Below, in pieces: positions 1-9,900 of a stretch of DNA of 64,000 nt; the stretch's first letter is position 1; each line of letters begins with the position of its first letter. A program made the position numbers and the translations under genes. Under the pieces are notes generated by a model. That model was not told the origin of the DNA, searched no databases, and saw nothing but the letters and a program-made list of their open reading frames with translations. The stretch is from JACOMY01 sp046233115 (GTDB lineage: Bacteria > Pseudomonadota > Alphaproteobacteria > Kiloniellales > JACOMY01), in the NCBI GenBank assembly GCA_046233115.1, contig JBJXHM010000008.1:227903-291902 (forward strand). The letters are read 5' to 3'.

Positions 1-172
1 TTCGCGAGGGGCCGCAGGGGCTGGCGTTGGCATAGTGCCGGCGGAACAGCGTGCCTTCCTGGGCCAGTCGGTCCAGGCGCGGGGTCTTGACCAGCGGATG
101 GCCCATGCAGCCCAGGCTGTCCGCCCGCCACTGGTCGCCGACGAGGAGAAGGACGTTGCGTGTTTTTGCCAT
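1..172 (-). CDS. Sulfatase family hydrolase, N-terminal fragment
   Basis: This is the first 57 residues of a gene that runs off the left edge; the ATG is at 172 on the minus strand. The fragment begins MAKTRNVLLLVGDQWRADSL, the usual start of cytoplasmic or arylsulfatase-type enzymes, with the metal-binding Asp13. It ends in CGPSR (residues 53-57), which is the C-x-P-S-R sequence whose Cys is converted to formylglycine in type I sulfatases. The family hydrolyses sulfate esters (aryl, choline or sugar sulfates) or, in some members, phosphonate esters; the substrate cannot be told from the fragment. No signal peptide is visible, so a cytoplasmic enzyme such as a choline-sulfatase relative is possible. 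Confidence 0.85.
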   Translation of the reverse strand, partial: MAKTRNVLLLVGDQWRADSLGCMGHPLVKTPRLDRLAQEGTLFRRHYANASPCGPSR

Positions 173-441
173 CGCTGAAGACTCGAACTCACGTGGGGGA
201 GGGCGAGCCTGTCAGCTTCGCTTGCCTCCGCGCAAGCCGCATTGCATGACGATCCCTGTGGCAGAGCCGGCGTGCTTTGCGAGCGCAGCCTCGCGTTGCT
301 CGACACTGGCGCCCCTGCATTCCGCTCGTCTGGTCGCCGCTGGCCCATTGCCCTATACTGGGAAAGGCAGGGCCAGACCAAGCTGCTCGGAAGAGATGAC
401 TAGAACATGCGGTTGGCTCTGCTACGTGCGGAGGCACAGAA

Positions 442-867
442 ATGACCCAAATACTTTTCACGAGACAACTTGGTTCCATCGTCGCAATCGGACTGCTCTT
501 CGGGATCGGAATCGGGCTGGCGAGGGCCGATGACCAGAAACCGACCAAAGCAGTGGGGGTTTCCCTTGCGGAGTCCACCGACCTGCTCCTCGAGGGACAG
601 ATTCCGGAGCTTAAGGGCTACAAGCTGCGCATTCGCAAGATCGTTCTGGAGCCGGGTGCAGTCACCTTCTACCACAGCCACGCGCATCATCCCGTGGTGG
701 CCTACCTGGTGAGCGGCGACTACACCGAGCACCGTGATGGCGAAGGCTTGGTCTCGCACCGGCCCGGCGAACAGTGGGTCGAGGATGCCAGCGTCGCCCA
801 CTGGTCCGAGAACCGCGGCAGCGAAGCGACGGTCTTGATCAACGTCGACGTCCGGCCGGTGCAGTAG
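442..867 (+). CDS. Secreted cupin-domain protein
   Basis: A 141-residue protein with a signal peptide (hydrophobic residues about 10-26, likely cleavage after ARA near residue 29) followed by one small cupin domain. The cupin metal site is visible as the HSHAHH cluster after PGAVTFY, and the second cupin strand motif is around GEQW...VAHWSENRG. Such single-cupin periplasmic proteins are common in Proteobacteria, and most have no known substrate. A GGAGG ribosome site lies at 430-434, seven bases before the ATG. The gene stands alone and converges on the GcvT-fusion gene 39 bases downstream. Confidence 0.8.
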   Translation: MTQILFTRQLGSIVAIGLLFGIGIGLARADDQKPTKAVGVSLAESTDLLLEGQIPELKGYKLRIRKIVLEPGAVTFYHSHAHHPVVAYLVSGDYTEHRDGEGLVSHRPGEQWVEDASVAHWSENRGSEATVLINVDVRPVQ

Positions 868-906
868 TGCGCCTGTGAAATGGAGCGTCGGTAAGGACCG
901 CCCGCT

Positions 907-3288
907 CTAAGAGCGCGGTTTTTCCTTCTTCGGGTCGTAGAAGGGGAAGGGCACGACCCTGGCCGGCAGGCGCTTCTGGTGGCCGTCCAGCTTGCCGACC
1001 TCGACCTCGGTGCCGGGCTCGCAGTAGGCAATGTCGAGGCGTGCCAGCGCCACCGACTTGCGCAGGATCGGCGAGCGCGTGCCGCTGGTGACCACGCCGA
1101 TCTGCGGGCGGCCGACATGCACGCAGTCGCCGTGGCCGACGATGTCGTTGCCGTCCAGTTCCAGGCCGACCAGCTTGCGCTGCGGGTTCTCCTTGCGACG
1201 GAGCAGCGCCGCGCGGCCGACGAAATCGTCCTCCTTGGACTTCAGCGGCACGGTGAAGCCGATGCCGGCCTCGAAGGGGTCGGTCTGCTCGTCGAACTCG
1301 TAGCCGTAGAAGATCAGGCCGGATTCGATGCGCAGGGTGTCCAGCCCGGTGAGACCCAGCGGCTTGATGCCGTGCGGCTGGCCCGCCTCCATCACCGCGT
1401 CCCAGACCGTCACCGAGTCGCGCGGGTGGCACCAGACCTCGTAGCCCAGCTCGCCGGTGTAGCCGGTGCGGCTGACCACGATCGGCACGCCGTTGTGGTC
1501 GCCGATGCGGCCGACGGTGAAGCGGAACCAGTCGATCTCGGTCACCGCCGGGCGGGCGTCGGGCGTCCAGACCACATCGGCCAGGATCTCGCGGCTCTTG
1601 GGGCCCTGGACCGAGACGTTGTGCATCTGGTCGGTGGAGCTCTTGACCCAGGCCTTGAGGCCCAGCTTCTCGGCCAGTTCGCGCAGCCAGACGCCGCAGT
1701 AGTCGTCGCCGCAGATCCAGCGGAAGGTGTCCGGCCCCAGGCGGAAGAGGGTGCCGTCGTCGATCATGCCGCCGTGCTCGTAGCACAGGGCCGAATAGAC
1801 CACCTGGCCCTCGGCCAGCTTGCGCACGTTGCGGGTCAGCGCGGTCTGCAGCAGGGTCTCGGCGTCGGGGCCGAAGACCTCGAACTTCCGCAAGGCCGAG
1901 AGGTCCATGATGATCGCCGCCTCGCGGCAGGCCCAGTACTCCGCCTCCGGTCCCTCGTTGTGATAGTGGTTCGGCAGCCAGAAGCCGCGGTACTCGGCGA
2001 TGTGGCGGGTCAGCGCCGAGGTGCGGGGATGAAAGCCGGTCTCGCGCGTCTCGCGCGGCGCTGCATCTGTCGTCATGCGATAGGCCACCGATTTCTTGAA
2101 AAGCGTCTCCGAGCCGTAGACCCGGACGTGGATGTCGGTCGGATTCCAGCCGTTGGCGGGCGTGGTGTCGTCCGGACAGGCCGAGGAGCAGCAGACCATG
2201 TCCTGTAGCGCCCGCAGCAGCACATAGTCGCCCGGCCGGCTGTAGGGCTCGTCCAGGCTGTAGACGTGGGCGTCGTCCAGCGCCGTGTTGTAGAAGAAGT
2301 TGATGGTCGACCAGGAGGCGCGGGGCTCGACGCCGTAGGGGGCCAGCGCCCGGTTGAAGTTCTCCGAGCAGTTCACGTGGCCCGGAAAGCCCATGTCGTC
2401 GTAGTACTTGGCGGTGCAAGCCACGCCGAAGGTGTCGTGCCGCCCGACCGTGTCCTGGATCACCTCCAGCATCGCCTGGGCGTTGAAGTCGTAGTACTTG
2501 TCGTGCAGGCCCGGCCCCGGCTCCATGTGCCCCATGATCGAATGGGTGTTGGTCATGTCGAGCTTGAATTCCTTGCCGCGCTGCAGGGCGGCGGCAGAGA
2601 AACAGTCGAAGTCCGAACATTCGCGGCCGGCAACGTCGATGATCTGGATGTAGTCGCCGGCGCGCACCTCATAGGCCTCTGCCGTGCGTGCCTTGACCCT
2701 CAGGTCGAGGCGCGGGTCGGCCAGCGGATCAGGCAGCGGCAGGTCGTTGCCGGCCAGCGGGTTGGCGCGGGCGACGGTCGCCTCAAGGTCGGTCGGCGGA
2801 CACTGCTCGTCGGGAGTCATGTCGTCGCCGGGGGCGGTGATCGCCACGATCAGCGGCGCGGTGGCGGTGAAGGCTGCGGCGGCGCCGGGCGCGCTCTCCT
2901 TGCCGAAGAGGCTCTGGCCGCGGGCCTCGGCCAGGGTCACGCCGCGGCGGGTCAGGCCGGCCAGGCTGCGCTTGGCGCTCTCGCTGCCGTCGGTGAGGGC
3001 GCTCTGCAGGGCCGTGGCCGGCCCCTCGTCGCGGGCGCCGAGCTGGCCCAAGGCGGGCTTGCCGGTCAGGGTGAAGGCGGCGATCTCGCCGGGCTGTAGG
3101 CCCTCCGGGTCCTTGATCTCCAGCCGGTCTCCGGGATTCAGTGCGATCACCAGGCTGCCGCCGCCAGGAACGCGATAGAGCTCGCGGTCGGCTCGACGCC
3201 GGGCGAGGCCAGGCTGCAGCACCAAGGAGGACCGCGGACGGATGAGACTCGGTAGGAAGTCGTCCTTGCTCAGGCTGTTCTCGCCCAT
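907..3288 (-). CDS. DUF1989-GcvT fusion protein (aminomethyltransferase-like)
   Basis: A 793-residue fusion. Residues about 200-395 form a DUF1989 (urea-carboxylase-associated) domain with the expected Cys-rich motifs RECSDFDCFS, NCSEN and CCSSACPDD. Residues about 415-793 form a GcvT / aminomethyltransferase folate-binding module, including GYTGELGYEVW and the C-terminal barrel. Residues 30-75 (YRVPGGGSLVIALNPGDRL) resemble the opening strand of DUF1989 again, so the N-terminus looks like a degenerate second copy. GcvT relatives move one-carbon units from methylated amines or glycine to tetrahydrofolate; DUF1989 has no settled activity. The start is supported by GAAGGAG eleven bases upstream. 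It is transcribed away from ribF and a GlxA-type regulator, and the shared 190-base gap holds a direct repeat. A substrate such as a betaine or N-methyl amino acid is inference. Confidence 0.85.
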   Translation of the reverse strand: MGENSLSKDDFLPSLIRPRSSLVLQPGLARRRADRELYRVPGGGSLVIALNPGDRLEIKDPEGLQPGEIAAFTLTGKPALGQLGARDEGPATALQSALTDGSESAKRSLAGLTRRGVTLAEARGQSLFGKESAPGAAAAFTATAPLIVAITAPGDDMTPDEQCPPTDLEATVARANPLAGNDLPLPDPLADPRLDLRVKARTAEAYEVRAGDYIQIIDVAGRECSDFDCFSAAALQRGKEFKLDMTNTHSIMGHMEPGPGLHDKYYDFNAQAMLEVIQDTVGRHDTFGVACTAKYYDDMGFPGHVNCSENFNRALAPYGVEPRASWSTINFFYNTALDDAHVYSLDEPYSRPGDYVLLRALQDMVCCSSACPDDTTPANGWNPTDIHVRVYGSETLFKKSVAYRMTTDAAPRETRETGFHPRTSALTRHIAEYRGFWLPNHYHNEGPEAEYWACREAAIIMDLSALRKFEVFGPDAETLLQTALTRNVRKLAEGQVVYSALCYEHGGMIDDGTLFRLGPDTFRWICGDDYCGVWLRELAEKLGLKAWVKSSTDQMHNVSVQGPKSREILADVVWTPDARPAVTEIDWFRFTVGRIGDHNGVPIVVSRTGYTGELGYEVWCHPRDSVTVWDAVMEAGQPHGIKPLGLTGLDTLRIESGLIFYGYEFDEQTDPFEAGIGFTVPLKSKEDDFVGRAALLRRKENPQRKLVGLELDGNDIVGHGDCVHVGRPQIGVVTSGTRSPILRKSVALARLDIAYCEPGTEVEVGKLDGHQKRLPARVVPFPFYDPKKEKPRS

Positions 3289-3376
3289 GGCGCAGCTCTC
3301 CTTCGGGTGTCTCCGCAGGCTCGATGGTGCGACAGCCTAAAGCAGCCAATTCGACAAATCTAGCTGTTTTTGGTTT

Positions 3377-3395
3377 GAAATTGGCCTGAAATTGG
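3377..3395. promoter_or_regulatory. Direct repeat GAAATTGG x2, candidate regulator site
   Basis: GAAATTGG occurs at 3377-3384 and again at 3388-3395, exactly 11 bases apart, in an AT-rich patch between the divergent GcvT-fusion gene and ribF. An inverted CCAATT lies upstream near 3346. Direct repeats one helical turn apart are typical of AraC-family sites, and an AraC-type regulator is encoded 1 kb away. Binding is inference. Confidence 0.3.
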
Positions 3396-3480
3396 TTTTG
3401 GCTGGCCTAGCCGCGGCGGGTGGTCCGCCAGACTGCAGGAAGGCTGGACGCCGGGCCAAGCTTTGGCCATCTTGCCGGCC

Positions 3481-4443
3481 ATGCGGCTCTATCGCCATTA
3501 CACAGCTCTGCCCCAGGCCGCCCGTGGCGCCGCCATAGCGATCGGCAACTTCGACGGTGTCCACCGTGGTCACCGCGCGGTGATCGCGGCCGCCCAGGCC
3601 GAGGCCCAGAGATTGGGCTGCCCCAGCGGCGTGCTCACCTTCGAACCCCATCCGCGCGAGGTCTTTGGCCGTGCGGTCGCGCCCTTCCGCCTGACGCCCT
3701 TCCGCACGAAGATAATACGGCTGGCGGAGCTGGGACTCGATCTCGCCTACGTGCTGCGTTTCCAGCGGGCGCTCTACGGCCTCTCGGCGGAAGCCTTCGT
3801 CGAGCGGGTGCTGGTCCAGGGGCTCGGCGTGTCGCACGTCGCGGTCGGGGACAACTTTTTCTTCGGCGCCAAGCGCGGCGGCGATCCGGCGCTGCTGAAA
3901 GCGCTGGGTCGGCGCTACGGCTTCGGCGTGACCGTGATCGAGCGGCTGGCCCAGGGCGGCGAGGCGCTCTCCTCCACCCGCCTGCGCGAGCTGCTGCACG
4001 CCGGCGACATGGCCGGTGCCGCCGCCATCCTGGGCCGGCCCTGGGAAATCGAGGGCAGGGTGCTGCACGGGGCCAAGCGCGGGCGCGAGCTGGGGATGCC
4101 GACGGCGAACCTGGACCTCGGCTGCTCGCTGCGTCCGGCCTACGGAGTCTATGCCGTCGAGGCTGCAATTGAGGGGGAGGCCCCCTTGCAGTGGCGCCCT
4201 GGCGTCGCCAATCTCGGTATTTCGCCGATGTTCGCCTACGACCGGCCCTTGCTCGAGGCCCATCTCCTGGACTTCACCGGCGACCTCTACGGTCGTCATC
4301 TGCGGGTGGCTCTGGTGCGACGTCTGCGCGGTGAGATGGTGTTCGACGGTCTGCCGGCCCTTATGGAGCAAATGCAGGCCGACGGCGCGGCCGCGCGTGA
4401 GATCCTGGCACGCGAAGCGGCCGGCATGCGGCTTTCGGTATGA
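3481..4443 (+). CDS. ribF: Bifunctional riboflavin kinase / FAD synthetase
   Basis: A 320-residue RibF that turns riboflavin into FMN and then FAD. The N-terminal nucleotidyltransferase domain has GNFDGVHRGH (residues 22-31, the HIGH-like motif) and the SSTRLR motif. The C-terminal flavokinase domain has KRGRELGMPTANL. The ATG at 3481 is chosen over an in-frame TTG at 3463 because homologues begin close to this Met. It is followed 15 bases later by the GlxA-type regulator and then by the D,D-carboxypeptidase, so the three are probably cotranscribed, though they share no obvious pathway. In many alphaproteobacteria ribF neighbours ileS; that is not so here. Confidence 0.93.
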   Translation: MRLYRHYTALPQAARGAAIAIGNFDGVHRGHRAVIAAAQAEAQRLGCPSGVLTFEPHPREVFGRAVAPFRLTPFRTKIIRLAELGLDLAYVLRFQRALYGLSAEAFVERVLVQGLGVSHVAVGDNFFFGAKRGGDPALLKALGRRYGFGVTVIERLAQGGEALSSTRLRELLHAGDMAGAAAILGRPWEIEGRVLHGAKRGRELGMPTANLDLGCSLRPAYGVYAVEAAIEGEAPLQWRPGVANLGISPMFAYDRPLLEAHLLDFTGDLYGRHLRVALVRRLRGEMVFDGLPALMEQMQADGAAAREILAREAAGMRLSV

Positions 4444-4458
4444 CCTTGAGGGAGCGGA

Positions 4459-5487
4459 ATGGGCGAACGTCTGGGCCAGCACGATGAGGGAGCAGGGGTG
4501 AACCGCTTCGGTTTCCTGCTGCTGCCCCGCTTTGCGGTCCTGGCCTTCACCGCGGCTGTGGAGCCGTTGCGCGTCGCCAACATCCTGTCCGGCCGCAGGC
4601 TCTACGACTGGCGGGTGGTGACCTCCGACGGCAAGTCGCTTGCCTGCTCCAACGGGATCGAGATCAACGCGCAGGCCGGACCCGACGACGAGACCGCTTA
4701 CGACAGCGTCGTGGTCTGCGGCGGGTTGGACGCGCATCTCTTCGACGACAAGGCAACCCTCGCCTGGCTACGCCGCCAGGCGCGGCGCGGCGCCCGGATC
4801 GGCGCCATTTCGGACGGCACCCACCTGTTGGCCGCCGCCGGCCTGCTGGAGGGCTATGCCTGCACCATCCACTGGCACTGCCAGCCCAGCCTGATGGAGA
4901 TGTATCCCGAACTCGACGTGCGCAGCGCGCTCTACTGCCTGGACCGGACCCGCTTCACCTGCGCCGGCGGCACCGCCTCGCTGGACATGATGCTACACCT
5001 GATCGAGCGCGACCACGGCCACGACCTGGCGCTGCAGGTGGCCGAGCACTTCCTGCACGAGCGTATCCGCGGCCTCGAGGTCGAGCAGCGGATGGCGCTG
5101 CGCCAGCGGGTCGGCGTCGGCCATCCCAAACTGCTGGAGGCCGTGCGTTTCATGGAGGCCAACCTGGAGGAGCCGCTGTCGACGGCGGAGTTGGCCGACC
5201 TCTCCGGCATCTCGGTGCGCCAGCTCGAGCGGCTGTGCCAGCGCTATCTGGGCTGCACCCCGCGCGCCCATTACGTGGAGCTGCGCCTGCAGCGTGCGCA
5301 CTGGCTGCTGACCCACTCCAGCCTCTCGGTGACCGAGGTGGGGCTGGCCTGCGGCTTCGTCTCGGCCTCGCACTTCGCCAAGCGCTACCGCGAGCGCTTC
5401 AAGCAGACGCCGCAGCGCACCCGCATGGGCGGCCGGCCGCTCCCGGCCATCCGCTCGGCGGAGGTCGAGCGCGGGGCGCGGAGCTGA
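4459..5487 (+). CDS. GlxA-family AraC transcriptional regulator
   Basis: A 342-residue regulator with an N-terminal DJ-1/PfpI (GATase1-like) sensing domain (about residues 15-180) and a C-terminal AraC double helix-turn-helix (about 225-325, with LADLSGISVRQLERLCQRYL and VTEVGLACGFVSASHFAKRY). The family includes GbdR, CdhR and SouR, which respond to glycine betaine, carnitine or sarcosine; the overall plan and the PRFAVLAFTAAVEPLRVAN opening fit this group. The nucleophile elbow of true amidases is not conserved, so it is a sensor. The neighbouring GcvT fusion is a plausible target. An alternative GTG start at 4498 also has a ribosome site. The effector is inference. Confidence 0.88.
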   Translation: MGERLGQHDEGAGVNRFGFLLLPRFAVLAFTAAVEPLRVANILSGRRLYDWRVVTSDGKSLACSNGIEINAQAGPDDETAYDSVVVCGGLDAHLFDDKATLAWLRRQARRGARIGAISDGTHLLAAAGLLEGYACTIHWHCQPSLMEMYPELDVRSALYCLDRTRFTCAGGTASLDMMLHLIERDHGHDLALQVAEHFLHERIRGLEVEQRMALRQRVGVGHPKLLEAVRFMEANLEEPLSTAELADLSGISVRQLERLCQRYLGCTPRAHYVELRLQRAHWLLTHSSLSVTEVGLACGFVSASHFAKRYRERFKQTPQRTRMGGRPLPAIRSAEVERGARS

Positions 5488-5499
5488 GGAGGGCTGGCC

Positions 5500-6759
5500 A
5501 TGGCCCGATCCGGAGAAGAAGGGGGACACTCCCCCGAGACGACCTATCGCGTGACGATCCGGCGTCCGCTGGTGGTTGTCCTGCTGATCGGTCTGCTGTT
5601 GCTGCTGCTGCTACCCACCGCGCGGGCGGTGGAGGCGGCCCTGATCAGCGTCTCCTTCGAGGACTCCCAGGTGCTGGAGTCCGAGCAGGCGGATCGCCTC
5701 TGGCACCCGGCCTCGCTCACCAAGCTGATGACCGCCTACCTCGCCTTCGAGGCGCTGGCGCTGGGGCATCTCTCCTGGGACCAGGAACTGACCGTCTCCA
5801 AGTCAGCGGGAGCCCAGCCCGAGGTGGCGTTGGGCCTGCACCAGGGCGACAAGATCACGGTCGGCACTGCGATCGAGGCCATGGTGCTGCGCTCGGCCAA
5901 CGATGCGGCCGTGGTACTGGCCGAGGCGGTGGCCGGCAGCGAGGACCGCTTTGCCGAGCGGATGACCGAGACTGCGCGCCGCCTGGGCATGACCAAGACC
6001 CACTTCGTCAATGCGAACGGCCTGCCGGACGACCGGCAGGTCACCACCGCACGCGACATGGCGATCCTGGCCCGTGCGCTGCTGATCGACCTGCCACAGC
6101 GCTACGACATTTTCGGCATGGGCGGCTTCCAGTACGGCGCCTCCTGGCTTGGCAACATCAACGGCATCCTCTCCAGCCTGGCCGGTGCCGACGGTCTGAA
6201 GACAGGTTTCACCTGCAAGTCAGGCTACAACCTGGTGGTCTCGGCCGAGCGCGACGGGCGCCGCGTCATCGGCGTGGTGCTGGGCGCGCACTCGCAGGAG
6301 GAGCGGCGCCAGGAGGCGACGGGTCTGGTCGAGCGGGCCTTCGACAGCCTGGACGCGAAGGACGAGGACCTGGCGCCGAGCCGCCAGCCGCAACGCGGTA
6401 CGCCGCTGCTGGTCCCTGTCGAGAGTTTGCCGGCCGAAGAGGGCGAAACGGCGCCGGTGGTGCTCACCCCTGCCGATTGCATCTACGGTGCCGCACCGCG
6501 CATGGCACGCGGCCCCTGGGCGATCCACGTCGGAAACTTCCGCACCTACAGCTTGGCCAACCGAAAGATGCGCAGCCTCCGCAAGTTGACCTCGGCACTG
6601 GGTTTCTCGCAGCAGCGCATCACCCGCGCCAAGGGCGTGGGAGCCGCCCGATTCCAGGCCCGCTTTGCCAATCTGCAGCAGTCCGAGGCGCTCAGGGCCT
6701 GCAAAACGCTGCAGGCGAAAGGACACTTCTGCCGTGTGGTTCCGCCAAGGCGGCGCTAA
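5500..6759 (+). CDS. D-alanyl-D-alanine carboxypeptidase (S11) with SPOR domain
   Basis: A 419-residue penicillin-binding carboxypeptidase that trims peptidoglycan stem peptides in the periplasm. Residues 22-44 form an uncleaved or cleaved signal segment. The S11 catalytic motifs are all present: S72-L-T-K75, S132-A-N134 and K234-T-G. The last 80 residues (from GPWAIHVGNFRTYSLA) form a SPOR domain, which binds denuded glycan at division sites; this S11-SPOR layout is common in alphaproteobacteria. The start has GAGGAGGG at 5486-5493. It ends the ribF cluster and is followed by a hairpin. Confidence 0.92.
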   Translation: MARSGEEGGHSPETTYRVTIRRPLVVVLLIGLLLLLLLPTARAVEAALISVSFEDSQVLESEQADRLWHPASLTKLMTAYLAFEALALGHLSWDQELTVSKSAGAQPEVALGLHQGDKITVGTAIEAMVLRSANDAAVVLAEAVAGSEDRFAERMTETARRLGMTKTHFVNANGLPDDRQVTTARDMAILARALLIDLPQRYDIFGMGGFQYGASWLGNINGILSSLAGADGLKTGFTCKSGYNLVVSAERDGRRVIGVVLGAHSQEERRQEATGLVERAFDSLDAKDEDLAPSRQPQRGTPLLVPVESLPAEEGETAPVVLTPADCIYGAAPRMARGPWAIHVGNFRTYSLANRKMRSLRKLTSALGFSQQRITRAKGVGAARFQARFANLQQSEALRACKTLQAKGHFCRVVPPRRR

Positions 6760-6827
6760 CTGTTACGGGAATGTTACATTTGTCCTGCACTTGTTCCAGC
6801 CAGTTCTCAAATTTGTGAATGATTCAT

Positions 6828-6851
6828 AAGGGTTGATCGACCCTTTCTTTC
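6828..6851 (+). terminator. Weak intrinsic terminator after the carboxypeptidase gene
   Basis: AAGGGT (6828-6833) pairs with ACCCTT (6840-6845) across a six-base loop, followed by a T-rich TCTTTC run. It lies 70 bases past the stop of the carboxypeptidase gene and upstream of the autotransporter. Confidence 0.5.
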
Positions 6852-6955
6852 ACATGCGCGTGCTTTATTGTCGGTTAGGGTGAGGTAAGGCCTTGGCAGC
6901 CGGCAGCCGAATCAAGTATCAGAAATTGTGGTTTGTTACATACGGAGGGGGGAAC

Positions 6956-9900
6956 ATGGGCTCCGCTATGGCAACGCGCGCGCGCGGAATCGGGACCGGC
7001 GTGCCAGGTGCAATCAGGGCGAGACGGCTGGTTTGGCTCTGCTCCTCGGCCCTGGTGGCCTTCCTCGCTTCGGGAGGCACGACGCCGGCTCAAGCCGATG
7101 CCTGTGACGGCCGACCCTCGCCTTGCACGATCCAGAGCGGTACGCAAACCGGCGCCGTCACCCTGGGATTTCAGGCCGACGACGGCGATGACGACACCGA
7201 CGGCGACGACGGCCGCGACTACACCATCCAGAACTTCGGTTCGATCTACATTCTCGGGAACGACGACGATCCCATCGCGGTGGAGCTCTTGAGCTTCGGC
7301 GGTGAGGGCGACAACAGCACCCGAACCGACGGCGGCCACGGCGGCGACATCAGCTTTCTGAACTACGGCAACGTCAGCCTTCAGGGCGACCCGGATCCTG
7401 ATGACCTTGTGGCCGGCGTGTTCCTGGAGAGCCGGGGCGGTGACGGTGGTGGCACCCTCTCCGACCAGGGCATCGGCACCGACGACGGCGGCAAGGGTGG
7501 CCGCGGCGGCGACGTCACCATCACCAACAGCGGTGTGATCTCGCTCTTCACCTACACCGATGACGCGGCGCTCGGCATCTACGCGGTCTCCAAGGGCGGT
7601 AAGGGCGGCGACCAGGACGGTGGTCTTGGTGGTCAGCAGGGCGGCGCCGGGGGCGAGGCCCGGACCATCGCCATCGACAACAGCGGCTCGGTCACCATCG
7701 GCGCTTCGGTGGACTTCGCCAGCGGCAAGAACGCGGCCTGGGGTATTGCGGCCGAGGCCGACGGCGAGAAGGGCGGCGATAACGGCGGCAAGGGCGGCGA
7801 CGGCGGCCGCATCACCATCACCAACTCCGGCAATGTCGAGGTCTACTGGGACGAGGCCGGCAAGACCGAGGACGGCGTGCGCGGCATCTATGCCCGCTCC
7901 AGCGGTGGCCGTGGCCTAGATGCCGACGACTTCGACGGCGGCAAGGGTGACGATGGTTACCAGATCGTGGTGGTGAACTCGGGCTCGGTCATCGTCAACG
8001 CCCGCGACGAGCCGGATGGTTTCTCCGCCGGCATCTTCGCGTTGAGCCAGGGCGCCAACGGCGGCGACGGTGGCTCGGGCGGCAAGGATGCCGGCAACGG
8101 CGGTGACGGCAGCCGGATCCAGATCGGCAGTGCGGACGAGACCGACGGACTCTCCAGCCTGACCCTCAGCTCGGGCTCCAGCGTCTCGACCAGCGGTGAC
8201 GGCGTGCTGGGCGTGGTTGCGGCAACCCGCGGCGGCAACGGCGGCGACGGCGACGACGGCAGCCAGGACAGCGACGGCGGCGACGGTGGCTTCGGCGGGA
8301 CCTTGCGGGTGACGGTCGAGAACGGCGCGTTGGTCGAGACCCGGGGCGAGGGCGCTTTCGGCATCGTCGCCCAGAGCCTGGGCGGCGAGGGCGGCGACGG
8401 CGGCGACAACAATGCGATCGTCGGCACCTCCGGCGGCGGCGGTTACGGCGGCAACGGCGGCGACGTCACCTTCACCGCTGCTTCGGGAAGCCAGATCCAG
8501 ACCAACAAGACAGATTCGACCGCCGTCCTGGTGCAGTCGATCGGCGGCTTCGGCGGCACCGGCGGCGACTTCCGCTCGATCCTGGGCGGCTCCTCCGGCA
8601 ACGGCGGCAACGGCGGCGACGGCGGCGACGTCTCCGTCAGCAGCGGTGCCTCCATCCTTGCCTTCGGAGAGTTCTCCAACGGCCTGGTGGCGCAGTCGAT
8701 CGCCGGCAGCGGCGGCGCCGGCTCCGTCACCGACGCCGCCATTCTGGCGCTCGGCGGCGACGGCGGCGCGGGTGGGCGCGCGGGCAACGTCAGCGTCACA
8801 AACAGCGGTGTCATCGGGACCTTCGACGACAGCGCCAAGGGCCTGGTGGCGCAGTCGATCAGCGGCGGCGGCGGCATCGCCGGTACACTCTCGTTCGGCA
8901 AGCTCACGGTGGGCGGCTCGGCCGGTTCGGCCGGTAACGGCAACGACGTCTACGTCCTGAACGAGGGTTTGGTGCAGACCAACGGTCTGGGCTCGACCGC
9001 CATTCTCGCGCAGTCGATCGGTGGCGGCGGCGGCTCCGCCAGCGGCGCTTTCGGCATCGGGTCGGTCGGCGGCGCCGGCGGCGACGGCGGCAATGGCGAT
9101 TCGGTCACCGTCCTCTTCTCCAACGGCTCCGTGGAGACCGGCGACGACTGGTCGAATGGCGTGACCGCGCAGTCGATCGGCGGCGGCGGCGGCGACGGCG
9201 GCTTCGCGCTCGACGAGGGCCTGCTGATCGCCGGTGTCGGCGTGGGCGGCACCGGTGGGACCGCGGGCAGCGGCGGCTCGGTCTATGTCGGCAACCTCGA
9301 CCAGAACAGCGGGGCCCGCCTGGGTCAGGCCAACATCGCGACCTCGGGCGAGACCTCCTACGGCGTGCTGGCGCAGTCGGTCGGCGGCGGCGGCGGCAGC
9401 GGCGGCAATGCGGTGGGCGTCGGCATCCTCTCCTTCACCAACTTCGTCATCGGCGGCCGCGGCGGCAGCGGCAGCCACGGCGGCGAGGCCAGCGTCAACT
9501 TCGATCAACTGACGCTCCAGACCACGCAGAGCAACTCCATCGGCATCGTCGCGCAGTCGATCGGCGGCGGCGGCGGCAGCGGCGGCGCCGGCTATGGCGC
9601 CGACGTCGACCTGGTCTTCGCCTACAGCGCCGCGGTCGGCGGCGATGCCGGTGGCGGCGGCAACGGCGGCGCGGCCGAGGTCGATCTCCACGACAGCGTG
9701 ATCGAAACCGACTACGACTACCGGAACCCCGACGCCTTCAACGAGAACAGCAGCGATTCGCTCGGCGTCCTGGTGCAGTCGATCGGCGGCGGCGGCGGTA
9801 TCGGCGGACGCTCGATCGCCCTGGCCCTGGCGGAGGTCTTCCCGGGTCTGCTGCCGGCCTCGGTCTCCGGTACGGAAGCGATCGGCGGCAGGGGCGGCGC

